A stretch of 64,000 nucleotides of DNA from Maea johnstoni (Eukaryota; Annelida; Polychaeta; Spionida; Magelonidae). Position numbers and translations under genes: made by a program. Under the pieces are notes generated by a model that was not told the origin of the DNA, did not search any database, and saw only the letters and a program-made list of their open reading frames with translations. The stretch is taken from contig OZ012686.1 of assembly GCA_963942565.1 (NCBI GenBank), positions 13,621,973-13,685,972 of the forward strand. The letters run 5' to 3'. Positions 10,985 through 23,528 of the stretch are shown here, piece after piece; positions within the stretch are counted from its first letter, which is position 1, and every line of letters begins with the position of its first letter.

Positions 10985-11216
10985 CATCTGACATTTTCCC
11001 CTTGGCCATTTTTTTTTGTCACATTTTCTGCCACATTACGGCTATGTTGTGACTAGCCAGTTGTATGTGGCGTAGGAAACTGGAGTGCCTTGCAAAAACC
11101 ACCGCCTAACCCCAAGTCACTTTCTTGCATGCCCGGCTGGGACTCTAACCTAGGCAGCGGCGAGAGACAGCTAGCAGTCAGTGGCAACGCCATAGACCAC
11201 TCAGCCATCAAGGCCA
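10985..11216 (-). mobile_element. tRNA-derived SINE copy
   Basis: Minus-strand copy: tail complement 'ttgtcacattttctgccac', body 'ccaccgcctaaccccaagtc', head complement 'agacagctagcagtcagtgg' and box A complement near 11200. Confidence 0.75.
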
Positions 11217-11404
11217 AACAATTATTATAATTTGAAATTTGGTTAGTTTTGAATTTTAAATTCAGAAAATCTTCTTACAATATGATATGACTGAACCCAA
11301 CCGTAGATGGATCTAACTATCTAACACCAGCCCAGAAATTACAGGCTGCAGGAACAAAAGATGTGTATTTGAACTTAGAATATTGAATCTGCAGTGATCT
11401 ACTC

Positions 11405-11665
11405 AATTATTCAAAAGTTGATTAACCTATTCATATCCCACCTGTGTGACAGACTGGCTATCTATTTAATTATTCAGAAACTAATTAACCTATTCATGCC
11501 TGGCTAAGCTTATCCAACACATGCAAATATTTTAGCAAATACATAGTTTGAGAAATAGTTGAGAAATTGCTAATTAACTAATTAACCCATTCATGCCCGG
11601 CTTATTCAACACATGCAAATATTTTAGCAAAATTACATAGTTTGAGAAATTGTTGAGAAATTGCG
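11405..11665. repeat. Local tandem duplication, ~105 bp period
   Basis: Two good copies from about 11466 and 11575 share 'acacatgcaaatatttta' and 'gtttgagaaat'. A third partial copy begins near 11405. Confidence 0.65.
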
Positions 11666-11869
11666 GCTATATCTATATCTTACTCCAAATATTTCGCACT
11701 TTTCATTTGTTAGTGGATTCCTTTCGAAGTAGTTATATATTATTACATTAGGTTAAAAATTTGCATTTTAAATATCATCCATTGTCACTTATTCTGCCAT
11801 GTGGCTAATAATAATGATATTGAAAAAATTGATACAGCAGAGAACCCGGAGAAAAACACAGCCAAACCT

Positions 11870-12620
11870 AAAGTCCCTGGCAACTTTTTACTTGCCCTAA
11901 GTACGATTCAAACCAGGGAAATGGCGAGAGACAGCAAGCAGTCAGTGGCAATGCCTTGGTCCACTCACCTATTGCGTCAGGCCCTCAGTGATGAGAGTCA
12001 GCGATCAGTCAGTGGCATTATGCCTTAGACCACTCTGCCACCGGAGCTGGTCCTCAGTGGCGAGAGAGAGCAAGCAGTGGCAATACCTTAGACCACTTTG
12101 CTATCATGGCTAGAACGCAGTAGTGAGAGACTGAGCAGTAAGTAGCATTTTGCCTTAGACCACTCAGCTATTGGGGCAGGCCCTCAGTGGTTAGAGATTG
12201 AGCAGTCAGTGCCGTTATCCCTTCGACCACACAGCCATTAGGGCAGGCCCTCAGTGATGAGAGATTGAGCAGTCAGTGGCATTATGCCTTAGACCACTCT
12301 GCTATCGGGGCTGGCCCTCAGTGGTGAGAGACAGCAAAGCATTCATTGGCAATGCCTTAGACCACACAGCCATCAGGGCAGGCCCTCAGTGATGAGAGAT
12401 TGAGCAGTTGTTAGCATTCCTTAGACCACTCCGCTATTGGTGCAGGCCGTCAGTGGTGAGAGACAGCAAAGCAATCAGTGGCAATGCCTTAGACAGTGGC
12501 ATTATGCCTTAGACCACTCTGCTATCGGGGCAGACCCTGAGTGGTGAGAGACAGCTAGCAGTCAGTGGAATTGTGCCTTACAAGACCACACAGCTATTGG
12601 GGCTGGCCCTCATTGTGTGG
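11870..12620 (-). repeat. Tandem array of the SINE box-A half, minus strand
   Basis: A box-B-bearing SINE fragment (complement GATTCAAACC near 11908) is followed by about nine 67-bp head units on the minus strand; the marker CCCTCAGTG lies at 12181, 12248, 12315 and 12383. Each unit carries the complement of the tRNA-like box A (accactc.gccat/tat) but no box B. Units are more diverged than those at 30.5-31.7 kb. Confidence 0.75.
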
Positions 12621-12927
12621 GGATGAATTATGTGTTGTTAGGCTTTCTGATGTTAACACAGGCAGAGGTTGCATGTGGCTGTAGTATTGAACAAACTGGT
12701 CAACAGGGTGGTGTTTCTGTCTGGTGCTAATCATGACCTCTAGTAGCTCCATGCATCATTAAGTAGCACTGCATTCAGACCTTGCTAATTGGGGGCGCGT
12801 TTTGCATTCAAGCATGCACATGGTCTGAGGCATATGCCGCAATATTTTGAGAAATATTTGTCTAATTTCTAGTATATAATTGATTACTTCATACCAATAC
12901 AACTCCCATGAGATAGTATAGGGATAT
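12621..12927. other. No gene recognised
   Basis: Short unique stretch. Part of it (near 12840-12900, 'gagaaatatttgtct') resembles the repeat at 15.8-16.1 kb. Confidence 0.4.
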
Positions 12928-13927
12928 TACAGGCGAACTTGGATATGACAGACTCAATGGGACCAGAAAAACTGGTCCATCATATGCAAAATCCGTCATA
13001 TACATATGACACATACTTGATATCCATGGGATTGGGACCAAGCATATTGTCCGTCATAGGCAAAAGTCTGTCGTACCGTCCCTTGCCAAAATTTCTCCCT
13101 GCTTCCTGGGTAGCACCTGGGAAATGCAGGGTAGCCCATGCATTTCCCAGGTCTTACCCAGGTCTAGAAGCTGGATGAAACCATGTATTACCGTGGTGTG
13201 AGCTAGACTATGGTAGACCCAGATAGGGCCCCGTTGAAAGAGGTACTGGGAGGACAGTACAATTACAGAGAAGGGGGGAGGCAAGTGTTGCGGCAAGGCG
13301 CTTAAGGCCGCAGGAGGAGTAGAAGTTGTCGATGTAATAAGAATCCGTGTGCCCAAAAAGTGAGTGGCAGGCGCACGGATCCAAGCCCAAAGTGCAGGTG
13401 GAAGGTACATGGGATTGGATAGGGCACTGATCAGCACGTAGAGATGTGTGAAAGGGCAGATAGAAGGTAAATGGGTGGGAGTTGCATAAAGTAATAGTCA
13501 TGTGCCGCAAGTGTGCATGAAAGTGACAATACCAACGTCATAGGGAACTTAATGGAACATTTCCTTCATCAACAGATATAAATTAATACTTACACCCATT
13601 AAACTTCACAGAGCTCAATTTTTATATGAAGGCTAGGCATTACTTACATTCATTAAACTATAGATTTTCTCGAAGAAATTCCTAACTTCACAACTGTGGA
13701 AATGTTTATTATAACCAGGGAATTTCATACACTAATCAAATCGGCCCTTATAGCGAACGCCAATTCAGGCAGACCTTCTCTCTGGGATCAGTGGATTTGA
13801 CCAACAATTCATTTTAGTAAAGTGAAATAAAAATAATAAAAATATAGACATCGTTATTTAGAGTAGGAAATGTTTCAAAGTGCCAGACGAAGGACTGGGC
13901 AGGAAAAGATGATACTAGTTGCGGTCA

Positions 13928-13995
13928 GATGGAATCGAACCCGCAACCTCTTGCCCTGCAGGCAGGCGCTCTAGCCACTAAGCTACGGCGCCATC
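13928..13995 (-). repeat. tRNA-Cys-like sequence (pseudogene or SINE head)
   Basis: The minus strand reads TAGCTTAGTGGCTAGAGC (D arm, box A), then an anticodon arm with loop CTGCAGG (GCA anticodon, Cys) and GGTTCGATTCC (box B). The D stem pairs; the anticodon stem has one mismatch. The T and acceptor stems do not pair, so this is not a working tRNA. Confidence 0.55.
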
Positions 13996-15310
13996 TGTAT
14001 GACAGGGAGGTTTGAAAAGAGAGCTATATTAATGAAATCCCGTAACTCTATTTTAGATCGTTCCTTGCATTCCGAGTTTAGTCCTGTCATTTACGTGACT
14101 GAATACCGGAGTAAATCTCTGAAAAAGACCGCCAGGCCACTTTTATCAATGACCCCACATATTTACATACGGCCCGAAACTGATTATGACCTACCTACCT
14201 CATGCGAGCCAGTAAAATAGCCAAATCAAATCTGGCGCCTGTTATCTAACTACTCCAAACCGGCTCGGGATAGCCGGAATGACGTTAGAACCCAATAAGG
14301 AGCGCCAAAATAGCTGAAAAATTGTATTTGATCTTTTAATCTAATGCCTTTTCAAATAAATAAAAAATAATGATTATATCAATACGCCTTTACATGTCGT
14401 TAACTTTATGGCATCGCCAGTTTCGCAATCCAATTTTCCTAGTGTTATGAACTTGCTATTCTGAGGTTCAATTAGTTACATCTGCTGCCGTTTCACTTGT
14501 GGGGGCGCTACGCGCTGCATGAACATTTGCGTCTAGCTTTATCCTCGGTAAGCTCCATGGATTACATTGGTCAGACCATGGCAGAGAAGCTTAGATGGAA
14601 CCATGCATTACCATGGTTTATGCATGACCATGGTAGTCCTAGTTTTATTCCTGGGTAGCTCCCAGATGCAGGAGCTGGATGAAACTATGCATTACCATGG
14701 TGTGAGGTAAAGCTGGGTAGCCATTCCATGCTGTCCCTCACAGACCATGGCAAACCTAGGTACAGCCATTGAGTAAAAATTGGAATTATTCATCAGAGTC
14801 ACCATGAACACTTGGAGGGCCTGTGAAGGACCAAGTGAAATCCATGCTTGCATGTTCAACTACTTTTAGGGTGTGCCTATAATTTTTCCTGGGTATTTTA
14901 CTTTTGCTAATTGAAGTTACCATGAATCTCTGAACCTGGAAAATCTAGTACTTTTACAAGTGGTTGCCTTTGGTACCTGTCAAATGTAGCATTTCCCTAG
15001 TCTATAATGGTGCAATCATTAGTGAAAAGTGAATTAAATAAAATCAAGTAAGACCCTGTGAAAAAATAGTAAAGGCCCCCGGCCATTAAAGTTTATTGAG
15101 TTTGTCTCATATGCACAACGGTATTTCATCTATTTTGTGCAGATTAAATAGTTTTGATGCTAAATGTGGTTTGACGAGTATTCATAGAATTTGTGGTATC
15201 CTTTATGGAAAAGTAGCTTATTCATTTATGTATCACATATGACGCCAATTTAAACTTAATGTGCTGCTTATGTTTAATGCCTATTGAATATGGCTTTAAT
15301 TTGCTCTGCA

Positions 15311-15400
15311 TCTATCAGCAAGATATCTGTAGTGTAGTGGTTAGGGTGGATGACTCCCAAGCGAGAGGTTCAAGTCTCGGTGTCTCCCTCAAATTTTTAC
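15311..15400 (+). repeat. tRNA-like Pol III promoter fragment
   Basis: Has 'tagtgtagtggttaggg' (box A-like) and 'gaggttcaagtctc' (box B-like) with about 45 bp between. The cloverleaf is poor; likely a SINE head or tRNA relic. Confidence 0.4.
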
Positions 15401-15789
15401 CAAATTCAAAACCACGGACCATGGTTAATGCATGGTAAACCTAGGTTGTTTTACCGTGGAATATCCTAGGTAATGTATGGTAGTACAGAGAATATTCAAC
15501 CATGGAAATCCTGGAATTTTCAAGGTAATGCTTGGTACTACCAACCTGGGTAGATCCACGGTAATGCGTGCAAAACCTGCGAAATACCGTGTGACCTACT
15601 CCCAGGTAATCCATGGATTTTTGACCAAGCATTTACCTAGGATTTCCCTGCTTTTTTTTGGCAAGGGGTGGTCCGTCATATCCAAGTTCGCCTGTATACC
15701 TTATTTCAATGAATAATTGCATTTAAGTCTCTAATTGGGGGAAGTTTTGCAATCACATCTGAAGTGTAAATATGGTTGGATGCATACAT

Positions 15790-16085
15790 TACCATATATG
15801 GTAATAATTTGATATCAAAGCAATATATTGAAAAATATATGTCTGTAAGATGGTGTACTTGGAAGGTGTAACCTGCCCACTTCAAACATTTTTCATATTA
15901 TCGCTCTTTTTGTCAACTTATAGTCAAAGTTGTTGGTCTGATCCATATGGTAATAACTTGATATCAAAGCAATATATTGAGAAATATTTGTCTGAAAAAA
16001 TGGTGCTATTGGAAGGTGTAACAATGCCTCTTCTAATATTTTTCATATTATCAATTGATTTGACGACATAGTCAAAGCTGTTGGA
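15790..16085 (+). repeat. Tandem duplication, ~152 bp period
   Basis: Copies start at 15792 and 15943 with 'ccatat..ggtaata', 'gatatcaaagcaatatattg' and 'ttggaaggtgtaac'. Confidence 0.75.
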
Positions 16086-16159
16086 CCATGTGTAGGGTTG
16101 TATACCATTGGGTACAGACAAGTAATCTATTCAATTATTCAGAGATGTGTTGACTGAGT

Positions 16160-16420
16160 AGGTTCAGGTACTGGTACCATTACCAGTATTTTTCAAAAAG
16201 TACTGTATCGTACTGTTTCGTTCTTTACTCTAAATGATACTATCAGTTATGAAGTTATCATTTATTAGGGATTATTGTCCTGAATCCTAAACATGACTAT
16301 GCACAACAAAATTTATAAGGTAATAATGCAATAAACTACTGTTAACAGTACCATTAATATAATGTATGGTTTCATTGGTACCAGTACCGGTACTGCACCG
16401 TTTCTTTCTTAGAGGTATAT
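16160..16420 (+). repeat. Dispersed repeat R1, copy without the MITE
   Basis: Same repeat as 565-990 but continuous where that copy carries the GGCCACTCC element. It also has gtaccggtac-type palindromes at both ends. Confidence 0.55.
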
Positions 16421-16679
16421 AATCCATCCCTAACTATTCGTGCACTTTACATGCAAGTGTGTTAATCCATTGTCCAACAAAAGTGGTATAACCAGGACAG
16501 GCTGTTAAATGGCCTTGTGTTTTCCACTGCTAGTCTTGAGTTTAATTTGTGTGACACTGCTAAAATTTTGTTGTGACTTTTCTGTATATAAAGAATGAAT
16601 GAATTAAACTTGAAAAAACCTAAATAGATATGTTTCATACCTTACACCACCTGGTGGTCAACTGCAAAACTAAGTATTG

Positions 16680-16680
<1 letters not shown>

Positions 16681-16714
<34 letters not shown>
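16681..16714. repeat. Poly-C tract
   Basis: A run of about 34 C residues. Confidence 0.95.
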
Positions 16715-16715
<1 letters not shown>

Positions 16716-16744
16716 CAACCTCTTTTGTAATCCTGGATCTTCCC

Positions 16745-16980
16745 CTGGTAACTCAACCATCCGTAGACTAATAACCACTACGATGATCAAAGTAAGGGTA
16801 GCTCAACCAAAATTGAGCCAATAAACACTGTAATGTCTATATTCTGAGTTACTCAACCATTCACCAATAACCAGTGTGATATCTATAGTCAGATTAACTC
16901 AACCATTGACTAATAACCACTGGGATGACTAGAGCAAGGTTTGTAGCTCAACCTTAAGCCAATAATCACTGTGATAGAAT
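16745..16980 (+). repeat. Degenerate ~60-bp minisatellite, 4-5 units
   Basis: Repeats of 'ctcaaccat', 'taataaccact' and 'gtgat..ctatagt' at about 60-bp steps. Confidence 0.65.
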
Positions 16981-17066
16981 CAGACCAAGTGAAACTGCAT
17001 TAAATACAGATACGATGAACCCAAACAGAGAAGTGACAAGTCCTTTGATCAGGCATGCTATAGATA

Positions 17067-17803
17067 ATAGGCCTGGTAATCATGTTGGGAATTGGCAGGG
17101 TGTTGGGATTAGAGAAAGTGTTTGATCCCGAGGAATGCGTAGATTGATGTCAGCGCCCTCTGCTACCCCGAATCTACCTTTACGAAGATCAGAGAGTAAG
17201 GTTAACAATTCTTACCATCATAGGGTCATTATCCATGGTATTTAATCAGTGTTTGTGTGAGGGTACTAATCAACAGGTCCATTGTTTCTAATGGCTCTCA
17301 GGTGCTATAGCTGAGTGGTTTAAAGCATTAACACTTTGAGTTCCTCTAGAAATTGTCGTCTGGATCTCTGATAATTTTGACAATAACTTTGGAGCTAAGA
17401 ATGATTTTACAAAATATTTGAAGGAGAGTTGTTGGTATTGTTCTGATAAACATTTCTCCTTCAAACATTTTCCTGAATATGCTCTTGCTTGAAAGATATC
17501 ACCAAAATTGTCAGGCTGGTTTTGGCGATTGTGAGCATTAATAGGCCTGCTAATCATGTTGGGAATTGGCAGGGTGCTGGGATTAGGGGAAGCGTTTGAT
17601 CCCGAGGAATATGTAGATTGATGTCAGCGCCCTCTGCTGGCCCGAATCTACCTTTACGAAGATCAGAGAGCGAGGTTAACGAGTCGTACCGTCATAAGGT
17701 CATTATGGTAGGTATTTAATCAGTGTTTGTGTGAGGATACCAATCAACAGTCCATTGTTTCTAATTGCTCCTACTTCTCTCAGGTGTTATCGCTGAGTGG
17801 TTT
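17067..17803 (+). repeat. ~263-bp direct duplication around a TTAA-type MITE
   Basis: The segment 17067-17325 (from 'aggcctggtaatcatgttgg' to 'gctgagtggttta') recurs at 17545-17803 with perhaps 90% identity. Between the copies lies a family B MITE, and a family A MITE follows the second copy at the same TTAA. The end of each copy has a tRNA box A-like TAGCTGAGTGG. Confidence 0.75.
17320..17543 (-). mobile_element. TTAA-MITE family B lacking one end
   Basis: Starts at a TTAA-containing junction near 17320-17331 and carries the family B interior. It ends at GAGCATTAATAGGCC rather than the expected ATTAATGGGTTAA. Confidence 0.65.
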
Positions 17804-17985
17804 AACCCCTTACGCTGCTGTTAACAAATCTGACCAAAACAAAAAGATGCAAAGAAAGCTGAAAAAAAGACTGAAATGGGTACTCATCTGAGAGTACTCA
17901 GCAAGAGCTTAATCCAATGAATACCAACAAGACAGGATTAAGATGCTTCCCAAAAATCTTTGCGTGCTTGTGCTTTGTTGAGGGA
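17802..17985 (-). mobile_element. TTAA-MITE family A, interrupted at its right end
   Basis: TTAA at 17802-17805, then CCCCTTACGCTGCTG. The far end is cut by insertion of the GGCC MITE at 17989. Confidence 0.65.
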
Positions 17986-17988
17986 TAA

Positions 17989-18234
17989 GGCCTAAAAAAA
18001 AAATTGTTTGTTTCCTGTAACCCTACCTACCCTATATTTTTGGCCCTACCCGAAATCTTTTTATGACATTTTGAATCAAAAACATGGTATTCCGAATGAA
18101 AAACATGAACAGCTCAACTGTGAGGCTACCATTTATCACTAAAAAGATTTCTTAAAATAAAAACATTTTCCTACCTACCTACCCTAATTTTTCCTGGGGT
18201 GTTACAGGAAACAAACAAATTATTTTTTTAGGCC
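17989..18234. mobile_element. Harbinger-like MITE, GGCCTAAAAA family (copy 3)
   Basis: GGCC ends, with TAA on both sides (17986-17988 and 18235-18237). Together with the TTA-flanked copies this supports a TWA target rule. Confidence 0.8.
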
Positions 18235-18350
18235 TAAGGAACATGAGATGATAGGGGGCAGGATGGTAGGAAGAATAACAAGGGTAGAAGGAGGAGTTGA
18301 GAGCAGGGAGGGGCATGAGGAGGGGGGGGGGGGGCTGGGGGTGAGGGATC

Positions 18351-18581
18351 TTAACCCATTAATGCTCACAGCGGCCAAAAACAGCCTGACAATTTTGATG
18401 CAATCTTGTAGCCAAAAGCAAAATTGAGAAACTATTTGAAGGAGGAATGTTGTTCAGAACTTTACCAACAACTCTCTTTCAAATGTTTTGTAAAATCTTT
18501 CTTAATTCCAAAGTTATTATCAAAACTACCATAGATCCAGACAACAATTTTCATATGACCTTTTAAGTGTGAATGGGTTAA
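18351..18581 (+). mobile_element. TTAA-MITE family B, full copy
   Basis: TTAA at 18351-18354 and 18578-18581. Begins CCCATTAATGCTCACAGCGG and ends AAGTGTGAATGGG. Confidence 0.75.
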
Positions 18582-18672
18582 GGAAGAATGATGTCAGCCT
18601 GTCCCCATTCCTCTATATCTATAATGTCTTACTGCACAGTGCTGATGGTGTGCTGCTGCTGCCACTGTAGAC

Positions 18673-18904
18673 TTAACCCATAAATGCTCACAGAGGCCAA
18701 AAACGGCCGGTCCATTTTGATGAAATCTTTCATTCTAAAGCATAATTGGCAAAAATATTTGAAGGAGAAATGTTGATCATAACTTTACCAACAACTCTCC
18801 TTCAAATATTTTGTAAAATCATTCTCAATTCAAAAGTTATGGTCAAAAGTATCTGAGTTCCAGACAACAATTTCTAGAGGAACTCTTAAGTATTAATGGG
18901 TTAA
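18673..18904 (+). mobile_element. TTAA-MITE family B, full copy
   Basis: TTAA at 18673-18676 and 18901-18904. Begins CCCATAAATGCTCACAGAGG and ends AAGTATTAATGGG; about 85% like its neighbour at 18351. Confidence 0.75.
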
Positions 18905-19594
18905 CTTATGGTCCCATAGGCTCTACAAATACTAACACCCCAGGGGCTGAAAAATGAACATAGATTTGTTTCGCATATACATGCATGGCTATTCCCAATC
19001 TGTTGAAAAGTACCACCCTTCATGCAGAATAAATCGACCACACAGGAATCCTGGATGGGCCCCTGCGCAATGTAATCTAAAATCATCCTAAGTTCAACGA
19101 CTTATATTTGATAATCCCTGGCAATATAGTGATGACATCTATAATCCTACTACATATTGCCGCTCTGACCTTTCGGGCCTGAAAGGATTTAGCAAAATTA
19201 GGGTACTTGGTTGCTGGGAAGCAAATATTGATTTTCTCTTATCAAATTCTATTCATTTTCTGACCAAGCAAATCAAATTCAAAATTTCACATTTTTTCAC
19301 TTATTGTTTGTTCTTATATTTCTAGTGTAGAAGATTTATCGTTTTCGCCAATTTACGGGCAGAATTATGATGAGATAAGGATTTTCCTGGAAATGGAATG
19401 AAGGATTGGAAAAAGATTTGGTCATACCTGGCAAAATAATTATCATTTAACTTTCAATTTTCATTTCATATACATACATTTCATTTTCCTTTTGAAAATG
19501 TTTGCAATTGTATGACTGCCAACTTTAGTTGTCTATCCAAAATTACACTAGCAGTAATAATCAGTTATCTTATTCTGGATGAGCGGACAGACCT

Positions 19595-19805
19595 GTAACC
19601 CATTAACGCTCACAATTTTGATGAAATCTTGCGGACAACATCACAGATAGGAAAATATTTGATGAGGAAATGTTAATAAGAACACTGCTAACAACTCTCC
19701 TTCAAATATTTTGTAAAATCACTCTCAATCTCAAAGTTATTGTCAAAAGTATCATAGCTCCAGACGTAAATTTCCGTAGGAACTTGGTAAGCATTAATGG
19801 GTTAA
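19595..19805 (+). mobile_element. TTAA-MITE family B copy
   Basis: Starts GTAACCCATTAACGCTCAC and ends AGCATTAATGGGTTAA (19790-19805). Confidence 0.7.
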
Positions 19806-20630
19806 TGTCAAGTCCTAAATGCTGTTCAAGAGGATCTAGTATGTGGCTTAGACCCAGGGGCACTGCCTACATCTAATAATGCAGCCATTGTGATATAACA
19901 TCCCTAGGGACCTGTACACTATGTGTTAGGCTTATCAATGAGCAGCTATGGATGTACTTAAGAATCACTAGGCATAATCACCTAGATTAGTCAGGCCAAA
20001 ACTAACTAAAACTAACAGTTTATGCTTTTTATGTTGCAGCAATTCTTAGTCCTTTTGCATCTAAGTTGCGCACATAATTCTTCAACATTGAGTATTAGTT
20101 AAAAAATATTGGAGATGGGTTTTTGAATTTGACAGAAACAAACAAAAAATCCTAGAGTGTTTGTCAAAATATTGTTGTCTTATAGATATACATTTATAAG
20201 TGTCAGGCATCGTGTACTTTCCAGATGTGAATGAATTAACAATCAGGGGGGTGACCATTGGAGCAGACTGCTGATAAGAATTAGCTACCAGTTCTAAATC
20301 TACAGTAGGCTGGTTCTCTGGCTGTATAAGATATTGTATTCAATATTTGTTTGGTACAGAAAGATCTTATTGCAACATCGAAGAACTGAACAGAAAGATC
20401 ATATGATACAACATTGTTCAATGGAATAAACCTTTATTAAGTTCTATCCTCTTATTTTTCCAGACATCATAGGAAAGAATTATAGTACATCTTTAAAGTT
20501 TCATGTTGGTTTAATGGACTGCCAGCCATTTTCTTATTAATTATTTCCCCAGTGAGCATCTGGGAATTGTCGTTGGCCCACAGTTGAATGTAAGCCAGCT
20601 CATTAAATTGTGCCAAATGGCCTGTGTTAT
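19806..20630. other. No gene or repeat recognised
   Basis: Single-copy-looking AT-rich sequence with no convincing exon. Confidence 0.4.
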
Positions 20631-20831
<201 letters not shown>

Positions 20832-20859
20832 GCCTCAACGCTAACTCGAAATGATACTG

Positions 20860-21240
20860 GCCCAATATCCAGTGGCTGCTTAAGGAACAAACTAATAGGA
20901 AAAAGGAAATAAATAATATCCATTGGATGCTTGCATTGTTCAAGTGGCTGTTTCCCATTAGGAATTGTAACCCAATGGCACTCGCTTGATTTCCCTCAAT
21001 ATGAGCAAAAAGCCCCGTTAATGGCTGCCACAGGGAAGGAGTAGGCTTGAGGGAGGGGATAATTTAGTTGTAAACAAGTACACTTTTGCCGGGCCACGGT
21101 CGGGGGAATAATGAAGCATGGTAATGAGGCGTTTTATCAGCTAGTAACAACACAACACTGGGACCTAACGCACGGCAAATGGCCAGGAATTTTATTGCCG
21201 CTTGTTTATTGCGCGTACTAATATCTCATACTTCTATTCT
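20860..21240. other. Possible regulatory single-copy block between TA tracts
   Basis: Less AT-rich and repeat-free, with words typical of developmental enhancers (TTTATTG twice near 21190-21210, 'ggtaatgagg', 'gttaatgg'). No coding frame. Function is inferred from composition only. Confidence 0.25.
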
Positions 21241-21310
21241 CTTCTATTCTTCCACCGACCTTTTTAACATCTATGCAGCTACCTTTATCTGCAAATAGGG
21301 GCTGGCATGC

Positions 21311-21312
<2 letters not shown>

Positions 21313-21398
<86 letters not shown>

Positions 21399-21420
21399 AT
21401 ATATATATATATATATATAT
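21313..21420. repeat. (TA)n microsatellite
   Basis: About 108 bp, one TTTG break. Confidence 0.95.
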
Positions 21421-22423
21421 GCATGTAATTAACCTAGTCTTCTGTAAGCCGCATACCTTCACCTATCTCCCCCTGGTGAGTAAATTTGGAACTAGAGATG
21501 TTTGGTTAAGGAGAGATGTGCCATTTGTGTATATCCTAATTAGCATAGCCCGCAGGTGTGCCTCAGGTGAGCTAAGGACTGTGTCAACATGTGACTCATG
21601 ATGATCATAATAACTATCCCAGTTTACACTCCATTAACCATTTTCCTCCTTTGCTTAACTCTTTCACACCCAGAGTGACTTAGTGCTGCAAGCTATCGTC
21701 AGTACAATACAGTCGTCCCCTCATAGAAAACACCCTTTTCAGGGGCATGCCATGTTTTCACTTATAACCCACAGCTGAAGTGGGTAGACCTTTCAATACC
21801 TCAAATAGTTTTCATTGATTGACCATTCTATTACACTACACACTAGTTCACCAACTATGTGCCACACTGAGTTACCCTCTTTAAATAAAGATTATTATTA
21901 TTATTATTATTATAATAGTTTGTGTGCCTCTCCAATTAAGACAATTACAACTTCAAATTCTGCAAAAGAATAAATAGATTAAAAAGATAAGAATTAAAAC
22001 CCCTAACAAATGATTATGATAAATAAATAGTGAACAAATTTTGTTGGTAATGATTGAATATGTAAATGAATGAATAGTGTAATCAATCAATTGATTAATT
22101 AATTGATTAAGTGATTAATTGATTATTTTTATAAAACTAAAATAAGATAAAGGAATCAAATAAAGTATCTGTTTATAGAGAATGACCTGGTCAGATAAAA
22201 CAAACTTAATGAACTGTGACACGGTCGTAGTAGTTATATGCATCATGAAACGTGTACCAGTCTGAACTGTAGGCTAGGTCAGGACTAGCGACCAGGTGAT
22301 GTTGAACAGTTAGCCAAAAAGCTGTAACCCCAGGCAATCAGTGTCCATGCTTCGCTGGTCACTGCATTAAGTCACAGGCCCAGCTGATGAGAAAAATGAC
22401 CCAGTTTCACCGCCTGGTCATGA
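21421..22423. other. Intergenic with a transposon-end-like fragment
   Basis: At 21708-21735 'tacagtcgtcccctcatag' resembles a Tigger/pogo end with a TA before it; no matching partner end was found. A short (TTA)n sits near 21893. Otherwise AT-rich and unremarkable. Confidence 0.35.
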
Positions 22424-22740
22424 GTTATCCAAGGTGCATGATGACTTCTGCCTGTATGGCATTTATAAACAACCTTGATACAACTGGATAAACATGGATA
22501 TTTACCTGATGACAAGTTGAGGAAATTTCATAGGATAACTACAAATACTGCTAGATAATTGGAAAATCTTAAAGTCTGGATAAGTTATCCAAGGTAGATG
22601 ATGACTTCTGCCTGTATGGCATAAACAACCTTGATACAGCTCAAAAAACATGGATATTTACCTGATGACAAGTTGAGGAAATTTCATAGGATAACTACAA
22701 ATAATTGGAGAGTTTTAAAATCTGTGAAAATGCTTGATCT
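22424..22740 (+). repeat. Tandem duplication, 160-bp period
   Basis: Two copies from 22424 and 22584 share 'gttatccaaggt', 'gatgacttctgcctgtatgg' and 'acctgatgacaagttgagga'. Near-identical, hence recent. Confidence 0.85.
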
Positions 22741-22852
22741 GGATGCTTTGATGCAGATTTATGGAATGGGAGGAAAGAAGGGTAAAAAACGAAGGAAGAA
22801 ACAGGATATCTTCTTGCTTGTGGTAAGAAAGTCTTCAATTGATTTAGTTTAT

Positions 22853-22883
22853 TCTCTCTCTCTCATTCTCCTCTCTCTCTCTC

Positions 22884-22947
<64 letters not shown>
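22853..22947. repeat. (CT)n microsatellite
   Basis: About 95 bp of CT with small breaks. Confidence 0.95.
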
Positions 22948-22950
<3 letters not shown>

Positions 22951-23069
22951 TTTATTGTTATCTACTAAAGTTATATCCTAAAGCTAATCAATAGTATAAA
23001 GGTGGCACCTTGTAGGAGTAACTATGAATAATTATGAATGGGTTCATAAGGAGCCCAAAGCATTTGATT

Positions 23070-23528
<459 letters not shown>

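Larger units (their letters stand above)
12930..15694. mobile_element. Tigger/pogo-like DNA transposon, non-coding
   Basis: The left end CAGGCGAACTTGGATATGAC and right end complement GTCATATCCAAGTTCGCCTG (with ggtccgtcatatcc) form long inverted ends. TA flanks both (12928-12929 and 15695-15696). The CAGxCG..GATATxACGGAC pattern is of the Tigger/pogo kind. Sub-terminal blocks rich in CCATGG and 'cccaggt' recur on both arms (13100-13220, 14560-14760, 15400-15660). About 2.76 kb with no transposase frame; two tRNA-like sequences lie inside. Confidence 0.65.

Noticed and set aside
13054-13510. 100-127-residue minus-strand frames
   Set aside because: They lie within the arm of a Tigger-like element, overlap each other in different frames and show no domain or splice support.
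13928-13995. Functional tRNA-Cys gene
   Set aside because: The T and acceptor stems do not pair; box A, anticodon loop and box B alone are not enough.
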